Source of the DNA: Poriferisodalis sp963663635
GTDB lineage: Bacteria > Actinomycetota > Acidimicrobiia > Acidimicrobiales > Poriferisodalaceae
Assembly (NCBI GenBank): GCA_963663635.2
Contig: CAXXMY010000018.1
Span: 1 to 64,000, forward strand
Direction of reading: 5' to 3'
DNA length: 64,000 nucleotides
In this document: positions 1-8,012 of the stretch, piece after piece
How positions within the stretch are numbered: position 1 is the first letter of the stretch
Layout of the letters: every line of letters begins with the position of its first letter
Notes under the pieces: model-generated
The model's input: the letters and a program-made list of their open reading frames with translations, nothing else
The model's database searches: none
Told to the model about the DNA's origin: nothing
Made by a program: the position numbers and the translations under genes

Positions 1-1187
1 TCTTTGGGCAGGCCCAGCACTCGCTCGCCGATGATGTTTCGCTGGATCTCGTCGGTGCCACCGGCGATCGACATGGCCGGCGTTGACATCAGGATCTCCG
101 ACACGATGCCTTCGGCATTGGAACCAGGGCCGACGAGCATGCCCATCGCCCCGGCAATCATCGTGTGGGCTTCGTGGCAGGCACGGGCCGTCACCGACAT
201 GTTCAGCTTGGTGAGCGAACCCTCAGGGCCGGGTGGCTTGCCAGCGGCGCGGGCGGCCCGCGCTCGATTGGCCGTCCACGACGCAATCCGGCGCAGTGAC
301 TCCACCCGCGCGATCTGCTGGCGCACCACCGGGTCGTGCACGCGGCCGGTCCGCTGTGCCTCGGGAATGACGAGATTGGCCCGCCCCGCCCGCTGCGGGT
401 ACCACTTGTAGGTGGCGAAGTACTCGTCGCTTTCCCTGCGGGCCTGCTCGACCGTCGGGCCGCCGTCTGCGGGGTACCGAGGCCGCCGGGTAGCCACTGC
501 AGAGCGCTCATGCGCAAGCGTCGTGAGCCCGATGCGCCAGCCGTCGCCGGGGCTGCCGACCATCTCGTCGTGCGGTACCCGGGCTTCGTGGAAGAACACT
601 TCGTTGAACGTGGCGTGACCGTTCATCTGCCGCAGCGGACGTACTTCTACTCCTGGCTGTTCCATCGGCAACAAGAAGTACGAAATGCCCTGGTGCTTCG
701 GAGCAGCCCAGTTGGTGCGCACCATGAGAATGCCGAAGCGGGCCTTGTGCGCGCCCGAGTTCCAGACCTTCTGTCCGTTGACGATCCACTCGTCCCCGTC
801 GCGGTCGGCACGAGTGACCAGCCCCGCCAAGTCCGAGCCGTTGGTGGGCTCGGAGAACAGCTGGCACCACTTGTGCTCGCCGGTGAGAATCGGCCGCAGA
901 TGGCGTTGCTTCTGCTCGTCGTTGGCGTGAGCCAACAGCGTCGGAGCCACCAGGTACATGCTCACGCCCGCAGCGACGCCGACGGCGCCAATGGCGTCGA
1001 ACTCGCGAGCCACCACGGCGTCCATGGACAGTGGCAGTCCGCGTCCGTGCCACTGCGTGGGCCACGACGGGGTGCCCCACCCGGTGTCCGCCAGCAGGTT
1101 GCGCCACTCGATGAGCGGCCGCTCGGGGTGCCAGTGCTCCCCCAGCCACGCCCGGGCTTCGTCACGTACCTCGTCGGCTCTCGGCAT
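1..1187 (-). CDS. Acyl-CoA dehydrogenase (last few codons cut by window edge)
   Basis: FAD-dependent acyl-CoA dehydrogenase: oxidises an acyl-CoA to the 2-enoyl-CoA and passes electrons to ETF in the cytoplasm. Reading leftward from ATG at 1187, about 395 codons are open. Both family signatures are visible: FSEPTNGSDLAGL in the first half (flavin/substrate pocket), and GGTDEIQRNIIGERVLGLP at the left edge, normally close to the C-terminus, so little is missing. The length fits the usual 380-400 residues. Substrate cannot be read from sequence; actinobacterial relatives act on fatty acids, sterol side chains or branched acids. It is divergent from the SDR gene at 1294, and the 106 bp between the starts must hold both promoters. 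I did not assign the catalytic base. Confidence 0.93.
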   Translation of the reverse strand, partial: MPRADEVRDEARAWLGEHWHPERPLIEWRNLLADTGWGTPSWPTQWHGRGLPLSMDAVVAREFDAIGAVGVAAGVSMYLVAPTLLAHANDEQKQRHLRPILTGEHKWCQLFSEPTNGSDLAGLVTRADRDGDEWIVNGQKVWNSGAHKARFGILMVRTNWAAPKHQGISYFLLPMEQPGVEVRPLRQMNGHATFNEVFFHEARVPHDEMVGSPGDGWRIGLTTLAHERSAVATRRPRYPADGGPTVEQARRESDEYFATYKWYPQRAGRANLVIPEAQRTGRVHDPVVRQQIARVESLRRIASWTANRARAARAAGKPPGPEGSLTKLNMSVTARACHEAHTMIAGAMGMLVGPGSNAEGIVSEILMSTPAMSIAGGTDEIQRNIIGERVLGLPK

Positions 1188-1293
1188 GGCCCGAGCGTAG
1201 AAGCGCTGTGTGACTGACGCCCGGTTGACCCAGCTCGCGTTGCGCCGAAATCGACTCGCTCGATGAGTCCGGCTCCGGCGATACGTTAAGCCG

Positions 1294-2088
1294 ATGGACT
1301 TGGGGCTCGCAGGCAGGCGCGCGGTGATCACGGGCGCATCGAAAGGAATCGGGCTGGGGTGCGCTGTGGCGCTGGCCCGCGAGGGCTGCGATGTCGCGTT
1401 GGCGGCGCGGTCGGGCGATGTCCTGGCCATGGCAGCTAGGGAGGTGCAGGCCGCGGCGCCAGCGGCGATCATCACAACGCACGCCGTTGACCTGTCCACG
1501 CCGGAGGGTCGGCACACGCTGCTTGCCGAGACCGGCTGCGGCGGCGCAGGCGACAGCGGCGAACTCGTCGACATCTGGGTGAACAACGCCGGGGCCATTC
1601 CGGGCGGTGACATCGTGACGGTCGACGACACCACTTGGCGCGACGCCTGGGACCTGAAGGTCTTCGGATACATCGACCTGTGCCGGGCAGTCCTCCCGCA
1701 AATGTCCGCACGAGGCAGCGGCGTGATTGTCAACGTCATCGGTGCCGCGTCGCTCCGACCGCAGCCGTCCTACATCGCCGGCGCGGTGGGCAACAGCGGT
1801 CTCGTGGCGATGACCGCGGCGCTCGGCAGCCGAAGCTTGCGCGAGGGGGTGCGCGTGTTAGCCGTCAACCCTGGGCTCATCATCACCGATCGCATGGGCG
1901 ACCTGCTGCGCCGCCAGGCTGTCGAGGATTGGGTCGATGAGTCCCGCTGGGAAGAGCTCATCCCCTCCGATCCCGCTCCGGGCACCGTCGAGCAAGTGGC
2001 CGATGTAGTTGCCTTCTTGGCGTCGGATCGAGCCAGCCATGTCAGCGGCACTTCGATCACCATCGACGGCGGCGCATCGTCTCGCTGA
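1294..2088 (+). CDS. SDR-family oxidoreductase with atypical active site
   Basis: Short-chain dehydrogenase/reductase, 264 residues, classical-SDR length. The N-terminal Rossmann motif TGASKGIG (residues 13-20) and NNAG (97-100) predict NAD(P) binding, and the C-terminal ITIDGGASSR is typical of FabG-like SDRs. The active-site Tyr is Tyr160 in SYIAGAVGN, but the Lys expected four residues later (YxxxK) is Ala164, so catalysis by the usual Ser-Tyr-Lys mechanism is doubtful. From general knowledge, a subgroup of annotated SDRs carries a YxAGxxGN-type segment here, so this may be a real subfamily rather than a mutation. The ATG start gives a complete N-terminus just ahead of the beta-1 strand. 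It is followed 94 bp later by an amidase on the same strand. Substrate unknown. Confidence 0.9.
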   Translation: MDLGLAGRRAVITGASKGIGLGCAVALAREGCDVALAARSGDVLAMAAREVQAAAPAAIITTHAVDLSTPEGRHTLLAETGCGGAGDSGELVDIWVNNAGAIPGGDIVTVDDTTWRDAWDLKVFGYIDLCRAVLPQMSARGSGVIVNVIGAASLRPQPSYIAGAVGNSGLVAMTAALGSRSLREGVRVLAVNPGLIITDRMGDLLRRQAVEDWVDESRWEELIPSDPAPGTVEQVADVVAFLASDRASHVSGTSITIDGGASSR

Positions 2089-2182
2089 CGGCGCGGCATC
2101 AGCACGCTGCCGTTCGAACGCCGCAGCGGGGCAGCTCAGGCTTGGTCACTAGCGTCGCGAATGTCGAAGGAGGTGACCCGCC

Positions 2183-3607
2183 ATGGACGTGCCCGACTTC
2201 AGGACCGTGACGGTCGAATCCCTGGCGTCGATGGTGCGTGATCGCACGTTGACCGCTGCGGCGGTGACCGAGCACACGCTCGAGCGCATCGAAGCCCTGA
2301 ACCCGCACCTCAATGCGTTCGTCGCCATTGATGAAGCGGGTGCGCGTTCCCAAGCCGCTGCCATCGACGAGCGCCTCGATGCCGGCGATGACGTTGGGCC
2401 GCTCGCGGGCATCCCGATCGGCGTCAAGGACCTGGCCGACGCTGCAGGTTTCGTCACCACTCGCGGAGCCATGCACTTGCGCGACACCCCGCCAGTCACC
2501 GAAGACTCCACCGAGGTGGCGCGCTTGCGGGCCGCTGGCGCCGTCATCATCGGCAAGACGAACACGCCCGAGTTCGGCTGCATGGGCGACACCTACAACC
2601 CGCTGTTCGGAGCGACGTGGAACCCGTGGAACCCGAGCCGGTCGCCCGGTGGTTCGTCGGGAGGCACCGGTGCCGCGATCGCTTCGGGCATGGTGCCGGT
2701 TGGCACCGGCTCCGACGGGGGTGGCTCCATTCGCATCCCGTCGTCGATGTGCGGACTTTCGGGCATCAAGACGAGCCAGGGCCGCGTGCCGAGCGGACCG
2801 CCGCCACCGGGCCTGTTGGACCTGTCGTGTGTGGGTCCCATGGCTCGCCGCATTCGCGACGTGGCGTTCTGCCTCGACGCGGTGGTTGGCCCGCATCCAT
2901 CAGACCTCCGGAGCCTGCCCGCGCCGACGGAGTCGTGGCGCCGGGCACTCGACAGCCCACGACCTCCCGAGCGGGTGCTGTGGGCTCCCTCGTTCGATGG
3001 CGAGCCGGTGGACGCTGAGATCTTGGCCACCTGTGCTGCTGCGGTCGAGCGGCTCGCGGCGCAGGGTGTGGAGGTTGTCGAGGCGGGGACGCTGTTCGAC
3101 ACGGCTTCTGACGCTTTCCTGCCGCTCTTTCTGGGCGGGCTGATCGGGCCGGCCTATGCGCCCCTGTTCGGCACACCTGCGTGGGACGACGTCACCGACC
3201 TACTCGCGGTGGCCCTAGAAGAAGCGTTCGAACGGGCGACCGTCGCGTCGGTGGCCGAGGCACGCCAGGAAGCCGGCAGGCTGTCGATGCAGCTCGCCGA
3301 TGTGATGGCGGGATTCGACGCGATGCTGCTGCCGACCATGGCGGGCCAGACGCCCGTCGTGGGCGGAGACGGCAGCATCAACGGCGTCGAGACGGAGAAC
3401 TGGATCCGCTTTACGCCGCTGGCGAATCTCACCCGGCGTCCGGCGGGCACCGTGTGCTGCGGCTTCACCGACGATGGCATGCCCGTGGGCCTGCAGGTGC
3501 TCGGTCACCAGGTCGATGATGTCGGCGTACTCGAGACGCTGGCCGTGCTCGAGGATCTGCTCGATCTCGACCCCATCGCGCCGGAGATCGTCACCGCCGG
3601 AGACTGA
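2183..3607 (+). CDS. Amidase (amidase-signature family)
   Basis: Amidase-signature enzyme of 474 residues, hydrolysing a carboxamide or C-N bond; cytoplasmic, since no signal peptide is seen. The Ser-cisSer-Lys machinery is complete: Lys82 in GVKD, the Gly/Ser loop SPGGSSGG (residues 154-161) carrying the bridging Ser, and the nucleophile Ser182 in GTGSDGGGSIRIP. Length matches the family (450-500). A strong ribosome binding site (AAGGAGGTGA, about 2167-2176) fixes the ATG at 2183. GatA of the tRNA amidotransferase has the same fold, but no gatB or gatC is nearby, so a catabolic amidase is more likely. It follows the SDR gene by 94 bp and may be co-transcribed with it. The substrate cannot be inferred. 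Confidence 0.92.
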   Translation: MDVPDFRTVTVESLASMVRDRTLTAAAVTEHTLERIEALNPHLNAFVAIDEAGARSQAAAIDERLDAGDDVGPLAGIPIGVKDLADAAGFVTTRGAMHLRDTPPVTEDSTEVARLRAAGAVIIGKTNTPEFGCMGDTYNPLFGATWNPWNPSRSPGGSSGGTGAAIASGMVPVGTGSDGGGSIRIPSSMCGLSGIKTSQGRVPSGPPPPGLLDLSCVGPMARRIRDVAFCLDAVVGPHPSDLRSLPAPTESWRRALDSPRPPERVLWAPSFDGEPVDAEILATCAAAVERLAAQGVEVVEAGTLFDTASDAFLPLFLGGLIGPAYAPLFGTPAWDDVTDLLAVALEEAFERATVASVAEARQEAGRLSMQLADVMAGFDAMLLPTMAGQTPVVGGDGSINGVETENWIRFTPLANLTRRPAGTVCCGFTDDGMPVGLQVLGHQVDDVGVLETLAVLEDLLDLDPIAPEIVTAGD

Positions 3608-3652
3608 ATTCACGGTGCACGCCGCTTTTGGACACGGGGCTACGTTGGGCCG

Positions 3653-4121
3653 GTGGACGCCGACGAGGTGATCGAGTTGCTTGAGCTCACACCCCTAGCG
3701 GGCGAAGGCGGCCAGTGGGCACAGACATGGCGTGATGCCCATTCCTCAGCGATCTACTTCCTGATGCAGCCGGAGGACTTCTCCGCTCTGCACCGTCTCG
3801 ACGGCGTCGAGCTCTGGCATCACTACGCCGGGGCGCCCGTCGAGATGCTGCTGCTGGAACCCGGTGGCGGCGTCGAGCGCCCGATGCTCGGTGACGACTT
3901 GGCAGGTGGACAGCGGCCCGTCGTCGCGGTCGGGCCCCGGTGTCTGGATGGCGGCGGGAACTACGGGCGACTGGTCTCTTGTGGGCACGACGATGGCGCC
4001 CGCATTCTCCGATGCCGGCTTCGAGCTGGGCGAGCGGGACGCTCTCGTTGCCGCCTATCCGCAGGCGGCCTCCGACATCGCACGGCGAACTCCATCGGTG
4101 GTTGCAAGTGAACGGTCATGA
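3653..4121 (+). pseudogene. Cupin_5-family protein, frameshifted
   Basis: Small cupin of the DUF985/cupin_5 type. The first frame from GTG 3653 gives IYFLMQPEDFSALHRLDG, ELWHHYAGAPVEMLLLEPGG and LAGGQRPVVAVGP, the typical first half. The second half (VWMAAGTTGDWSLVGTTMAP, then FELGERDALVAAYP) lies one base out of frame. Dropping one C of the CCCC run at 3935-3938 joins the two parts into a normal family protein of about 150 residues. The gene therefore carries a +1 frameshift, either real or a homopolymer error. Its last codons run into the left terminal repeat of the adjacent IS30 element (from 4096), so its native 3' end may have been replaced. Relatives are putative sugar-binding or isomerase-like cupins with no fixed function. 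Confidence 0.75.
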
Positions 4122-4155
4122 TGACCGTTGCAACACATGCAACCGACCGATGGAG
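4091..4155. promoter_or_regulatory. Nested inverted repeats at IS30 left end, covering the transposase RBS
   Basis: An outer stem pairs TCCATCGGTGGTTGCA (4091-4106) with a matching arm at about 4138-4154, with one unpaired base. Inside lies a perfect 9-1-9 palindrome, AACGGTCATGATGACCGTT (4111-4129). The right outer arm touches the GGAGGT ribosome binding site (4152-4157) of the transposase (ATG 4165). A transcript entering from the left would fold here and could hide the RBS, a known way for insertion sequences to avoid activation by read-through. That role is inference. Confidence 0.5.
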
Positions 4156-5143
4156 GTGTCCAGTATGGCAGCGAGGCTGAGTTTGGATGAGCGGGTGTTC
4201 GTCGAGTCGTCGCTCGGGGCGGGCCGCAGTGTCGCGGACGCAGCGCGGCGGCTGGGCCGTGATCCGTCGACGGTGCATCGCGAGGTGGCCCGCTGCGGCG
4301 GGCGGGCGGGCGGGCGGGCTATGACGCCCGCTCGGCGCACGCGTGGGCATGCGCGAGGGCGCGACGCGTTCGGGCCTCGAAGCTGGCGGACGATCCGGTG
4401 CTGGCCGCTGCGGTCAATGAGCGCTTGAAGCTGCGCTGGTCACCGCACGCGACCGCGGCGGACCTGCGCGAGGCGGGCATGAGCGTGTGCGCGGAGACGA
4501 TCTATCGGGCGTGCTACGCGAACGACGCGCGCAGCGGCCTGCCCGCCGGCTCCTGGGCGAAGCTGCCGCGGCGCGCCCGGCGCCGTCGGCCGCGCAGCGT
4601 CGCGCAGGCCCAAAAGCCCAGCCCGCTGGGGGAATACCGGCCGATAGCCGACCGGCCCGCCGACGTCGAGGACCGTACAGAACCCGGCCACTGCGAAAGC
4701 GACCTCACCGTCGGCAAAGCGAACCTCACCGCTGCGGTCACGCTCGCCGAGCGCACCAGCCGCTACACGGTCACCGCAGCGCTGCCCGACGGCTACGGCG
4801 CGCCCCAGGTCGCCGCCGCGGTCACCGCGGCTCTGGGCCGCCAGCCCGCAGCGCTCGTGCGCAGCCTCACCTGGGACCAAGGCCGCGAGATGGCCCGCTG
4901 GGCCGACATCGAAGCAGCGCTCAGCATCGAAGTGTTCTTCTGCGAGCCGCGCTCGCCGTGGCAGCGACCCACCAACGAGCACACCAACGGACTGCTGCGC
5001 CGATGGCTCCCCAAAGGCACCAGCCTCGACATCGCACAACTGCGCCTCTCGGTCATCGAGGACAAACTCAACCACATGCCCCGCCAACTCCACCACTGGC
5101 AATCAGCCGCCGACATCTACACTCAACTCACTTGCAACCACCG
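4096..5143 (+). mobile_element. IS30-family insertion sequence (copy 1)
   Basis: About 1.05 kb bounded by a perfect 16-bp inverted repeat CGGTGGTTGCAAGTGA (4096-4111) and its complement (5128-5143). It contains one transposase gene read rightward and nothing else. The left end continues into a larger hairpin (4091-4155). No convincing 2-3 bp target duplication is visible (AT on the left, GT on the right), so the exact boundary may be off by a few bases. It sits between the 3' end of the cupin gene and the SDR gene at 5183. It is not the same element as the IS30 copy at 43.6-45.1 kb; the terminal repeats differ completely. Confidence 0.8.
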
Positions 5144-5147
5144 GTAG
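4165..5147 (+). pseudogene. IS30-family transposase, frameshifted in a GGGC repeat
   Basis: DDE transposase of the IS30 family. From ATG 4165 (RBS GGAGGT, 7 nt spacing) the first frame encodes the N-terminal helix-turn-helix: RLSLDERVFVESSLGAGRSV, then AARRLGRDPSTVHREV. The rest (VNERLKLRWSPHATAADL, AETIYRACY, the integrase core with CESDLTVGK and LTWDQGREMA, then FFCEPRSPWQRPTNEHTNGL) is in another frame ending at TAG 5147. The switch falls in five GGGC units at 4300-4319. With three units the reading would be in frame and give CGGRAGYDARSA, as in intact relatives. As it stands the transposase is split and probably inactive, unless slippage restores the frame. Confidence 0.85.
4300..4319 (+). 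repeat. (GGGC)5 tetranucleotide repeat inside IS30 transposase
   Basis: Five perfect tandem GGGC units. Loss of two units or gain of one would put the two halves of the transposase back in the same frame; three units reproduce the expected protein junction. It is a simple-sequence slippage tract placed between the DNA-binding and catalytic parts of the gene. Confidence 0.9.
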
Positions 5148-5182
5148 AGCTTGCCCACGCTTCACGCGAATGGAGATGGGCC

Positions 5183-5965
5183 ATGGCTGATCACGACGAC
5201 CTTCCCGCGCCAGCGGACCTTCTGCGACTGGACGGCCGCGTCATCGTGGTAACTGGCGCTGGCGGAGGCGTCGGCACTGGCATCGCCCAGCGCCTCGGAG
5301 CGGCCGGTGCAACAGTGGTGGCCCACACGCGGTCGTCGCCGGTCGACCATCTCGTTGATGCGGCCGGCAACCCCGTGACCTCGATCAAGGCGGATCTGCT
5401 CGCCCCCGACGCGCCGCAGCGCATCGTTGCCGCTGCGATCGATCATCACGGCCGCATCGACGGTTTGGTCAACAACGCCGCCATCGCGAACGTTGCGCCG
5501 TTCTCTGAGCTGACCGACGACGTGTGGTCCGAGATGATCGAAGTCAACCTCAACGCGACGCACCGGCTGACTCAAGCCGCCGTCCGCGCGATGCAGGCGC
5601 AGGGCTCCGGCGGCGTCGTCGTGCACATTGCGTCGATCGATGGACATCAGCCCGACGATGGGACCGGGCATTATTCCACTTCCAAGGCCGGGCTGCTGAT
5701 GCATGCCAGAGCGGCCGCCGCGGCCTACGGCCCCGACGGGATTCGCGTCAACACCATCTCGCCTGGTCTTATCGACCGACCAGGCCTCGACGAACACTGG
5801 CCCGACGGCGTGTCGCGCTGGCTGGCGACAACGCCGCTCGGCAGGCTTGGAACGGCCGCCGACGTGGGCGATGCCTGTGTGTTCTTGTGCTCGGACCTGG
5901 CGCGATGGATCACCGGAATCGCCCTCATCGTGGACGGCGGTGTGCTGACGCGGCCGACCTGGTGA
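5183..5965 (+). CDS. SDR-family oxidoreductase
   Basis: Classical short-chain dehydrogenase/reductase, 260 residues. The nucleotide-binding motif TGAGGGVGTGIA lies near the N-terminus after LLRLDGRVIVV, and VNNAAIANV follows the fourth strand. The active-site Ser is in VHIASIDG and the Tyr-Lys pair in GHYSTSKAG, so the catalytic set is complete, unlike the SDR at 1294. It ends with the usual LIVDGGVLTRPTW tail. The ATG at 5183 sits right after GGAGATGGG; an open frame continues upstream through the IS30 end, but those residues do not belong to the family. It starts about 40 bp beyond the right IS30 terminus, so its native promoter may have been displaced. Substrate unknown. Confidence 0.92.
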   Translation: MADHDDLPAPADLLRLDGRVIVVTGAGGGVGTGIAQRLGAAGATVVAHTRSSPVDHLVDAAGNPVTSIKADLLAPDAPQRIVAAAIDHHGRIDGLVNNAAIANVAPFSELTDDVWSEMIEVNLNATHRLTQAAVRAMQAQGSGGVVVHIASIDGHQPDDGTGHYSTSKAGLLMHARAAAAAYGPDGIRVNTISPGLIDRPGLDEHWPDGVSRWLATTPLGRLGTAADVGDACVFLCSDLARWITGIALIVDGGVLTRPTW

Positions 5966-5966
5966 T

Positions 5967-7091
5967 TCAACGTGCCGGTGGCGCGTAGATCAGCCCGCCT
6001 TCGGTCCACAGCGCGTTCGGCGTGCCGTCCCGGTCGAGCCCGATGGGGACGAGATGCCGGTCGTAGATCTCGCCGTAGTTGCCGATCTGGCGCACAACGT
6101 CATAGAACGCATCGGGGCGCAGGCCCATGCGGGTCTGCAGCTCGCCGGCCCCGCCCAGCAAGCGGACTGCTTCGGCGTCGAGGCGGCCACTGGCTGCCAG
6201 ATCGTCCACATTGGCCGACGTGATGCCCTTCTCGTCAAAGATGATCGTGGCGTACACGGTCCAGTTGACGATGTCGCCGAAATCGGACTGATTCGGGAGG
6301 TACACAGGGCCGAGCGGCTCCTTCGAGAACGGTGAAGTCGCGAAGATCACCCATTCCTGGTTGCCCTGCTGGCGTGCTCGACGGCCGACGAGTCCAGAGC
6401 CGTCAGATGTCATCACGTCGCAGGCGCCAGTGATGAAATTGTCGGTGATGATGTCGAGATCTTCGAAGGTCTGCAAGTTGATCTCGATGCCGGCGGCATC
6501 CGCAGCATCGGCGATGTTCTTCTCGGTCGTGGTGCCGGCAGTCGCGCAGACCGTCGCACCGGCGACATCTGTGACCGTCGAATCTGACGTGAAACCGTCG
6601 CTCGCACGAGCCATGAGCTGCTGACCGTCGTAGAACGTGACTGGCGCAAAGTCGAAGCCCAACGCCGTGTCGCGGCTCTGCGTCCAGGTCGTGTTGCGCA
6701 CCAGCACGTCGATGTCGCCGGTCTGCAAAGCCGTGAATCGCTCTGGGGAGGTGAGCGGCACGAAGTTGACGGCCTCGGCGTCACCCAGGATGGCAATGGC
6801 CAGCGCCCGGCAATAGTCAGCGTCGAAACCAGTGGTGCTGCCATCAGGCTGCGTCTCGGAGAACGCCACGGCTGCCCCGTACACCCCGCAGTTCAGAACG
6901 CCACGGGCGACCACAACGTTGAGCAGGTTGTTGTCCTGTGTCGCTTCTACCGGCACCCGGTCCATTTCCGATGCATCCGGGCCTTCAGCCGCGCCCGCGC
7001 CCTCAGAGTCGATCTGACCACCGGAGGCGCATCCTGCAGTCAGCAGTCCAACGACCACGGCAACGCCGACTCTTCGACCCGCAGAACACAT
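5967..7091 (-). CDS. Amino-acid ABC transporter substrate-binding lipoprotein (family 3)
   Basis: Periplasmic-type family-3 solute-binding protein, most like general L-amino-acid binders (AapJ type). ATG 7091 is preceded by AAGGGGGTG, giving 374 residues with a lipoprotein signal (VVVGLLTAGCASGG, modified Cys at about 21), so it is membrane-anchored outside the cell. Core motifs include GVLNCGVYG, TGFDADYCRALAIAILGD, LTSPERFTALQTGDIDVLVR and FYDGQQLMAR, as in AapJ-like proteins. No permease or ATPase gene adjoins it: the neighbours are an SDR (convergent, stop codons 1 bp apart) and a divergent small ORF and sigma factor. It must use a transporter encoded elsewhere. A longer frame extends to 7175 but would bury the signal peptide. 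Confidence 0.9.
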   Translation of the reverse strand: MCSAGRRVGVAVVVGLLTAGCASGGQIDSEGAGAAEGPDASEMDRVPVEATQDNNLLNVVVARGVLNCGVYGAAVAFSETQPDGSTTGFDADYCRALAIAILGDAEAVNFVPLTSPERFTALQTGDIDVLVRNTTWTQSRDTALGFDFAPVTFYDGQQLMARASDGFTSDSTVTDVAGATVCATAGTTTEKNIADAADAAGIEINLQTFEDLDIITDNFITGACDVMTSDGSGLVGRRARQQGNQEWVIFATSPFSKEPLGPVYLPNQSDFGDIVNWTVYATIIFDEKGITSANVDDLAASGRLDAEAVRLLGGAGELQTRMGLRPDAFYDVVRQIGNYGEIYDRHLVPIGLDRDGTPNALWTEGGLIYAPPAR

Positions 7092-7200
7092 TCGTGTGAC
7101 ACCCCCTTGGTGCACTGCTGAGAACACAACGTGCACTCCAAGAGCGCCCACCAAGAGCATGGATCGCTGATGCATGCATCAGCGACACGGAGAAATCAGA

Positions 7201-7308
7201 ATGAACACACCACATCGCTCGCAGGATCGAGCTGGCGACGGACTGCTGGCGTTTGCCGTGGCCCTCGCCGGCGGCCTGCTGCTCATCAGCTGGTCATTCC
7301 CCGGATGA
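7201..7308 (+). CDS. Possible 35-residue single-pass membrane peptide
   Basis: ATG 7201, preceded by CGGAGAAATCAGA (GGAG about 9 nt upstream), opens a 35-codon frame. It has a charged, polar N-terminus (NTPHRSQDRAGDG), one hydrophobic stretch of about 18 residues (LLAFAVALAGGLLLISW) and stops right after FPG. That layout, a good RBS and the position 75 bp upstream of an ECF sigma gene on the same strand make it a believable small membrane protein. With no homologue recognised, chance cannot be excluded. Confidence 0.35.
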   Translation: MNTPHRSQDRAGDGLLAFAVALAGGLLLISWSFPG

Positions 7309-7382
7309 AGCGGAGCTTCGCGGCTGACATCACCCAGAGACGCATCCGACTCGGGTCGTGAAAGGGTCAGACGCTCGCGGAC

Positions 7383-8012
7383 ATGACAGCCATGATGGCT
7401 GTTCGCATGCTGGGTGCCCATGACCAGGAGTGGTTCCGCGGCGTCTACGCCGAGTCGTACCGTCCGCTGCTGGCGTATGCCCGACGTCGGGCAGATCGCG
7501 AAACCGCTGACGAGGTGGTTGCAGAGACGTTCCTGACTGCCTGGCGGCGGCGCGACGACGTTCCGGACGGCAGCGAGCGGCTGTGGCTGTTCGGCGTGGC
7601 ACGAAACTTCATCCGCAACGCCTCGCGCTCGAACCGGCGACGCCGGGCCACGCAAGAACGGCTGCGCGTCGTCGCTCCTGCGGAGTCGGCGGATCCTTTC
7701 GCTCTCGCGACCGACGAGCGCGCCGCACTGCTGCGAACAGCACTGGGCGCACTCCGCGAGGCCGACCGCGAGATCCTCATGCTCGTGGCTTGGGAGGAGC
7801 TCTCTCATACCGAGATCGCTCAGATCCTCGGCATTTCGGCCAACGCCGTCGCGATCCGCATACACCGGGCGCGCAAGCGGCTCAGCGCCCACATCGACCA
7901 ATTGGCGACCGGCGTGAAAGAGCTGCACCGACCCGGACAGGCAGACACAGAACGGGCCGGCGAGCACCGGCCCGATCCTCACATCGACGATTCGGCAAGG
8001 AAGGCCCAATGA
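7383..8012 (+). CDS. ECF-type RNA polymerase sigma factor
   Basis: Sigma-70 family, ECF subfamily, 209 residues. Region 2 appears as FRGVYAESYRPLLAYARRR, then ADEVVAETFLTAWRR; region 4 as LGALREADREILMLVAWEEL, then HTEIAQILGISANAVAIRIHRARKRL, a helix-turn-helix for the -35 element. It has a tail of about 35 residues beyond region 4. The start is uncertain: ATGs at 7383, 7392, 7395 and 7407 are possible and none has a strong RBS. The stop overlaps the start of the next gene (ATGA), so the two are translationally coupled. Near its 3' end is a GC-rich hairpin (8-bp arms, 7953-7974), 35 bp before the downstream start, which could tune coupling. Target promoters unknown. Confidence 0.9.
   Translation: MTAMMAVRMLGAHDQEWFRGVYAESYRPLLAYARRRADRETADEVVAETFLTAWRRRDDVPDGSERLWLFGVARNFIRNASRSNRRRRATQERLRVVAPAESADPFALATDERAALLRTALGALREADREILMLVAWEELSHTEIAQILGISANAVAIRIHRARKRLSAHIDQLATGVKELHRPGQADTERAGEHRPDPHIDDSARKAQ

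Noticed and set aside
336..1217. Plus-strand 293-codon open frame
   Set aside because: Antisense to the acyl-CoA dehydrogenase, which has both family signatures on the minus strand.
2183..3607. Amidase considered as GatA
   Set aside because: No gatB or gatC in the window; the neighbours are catabolic.
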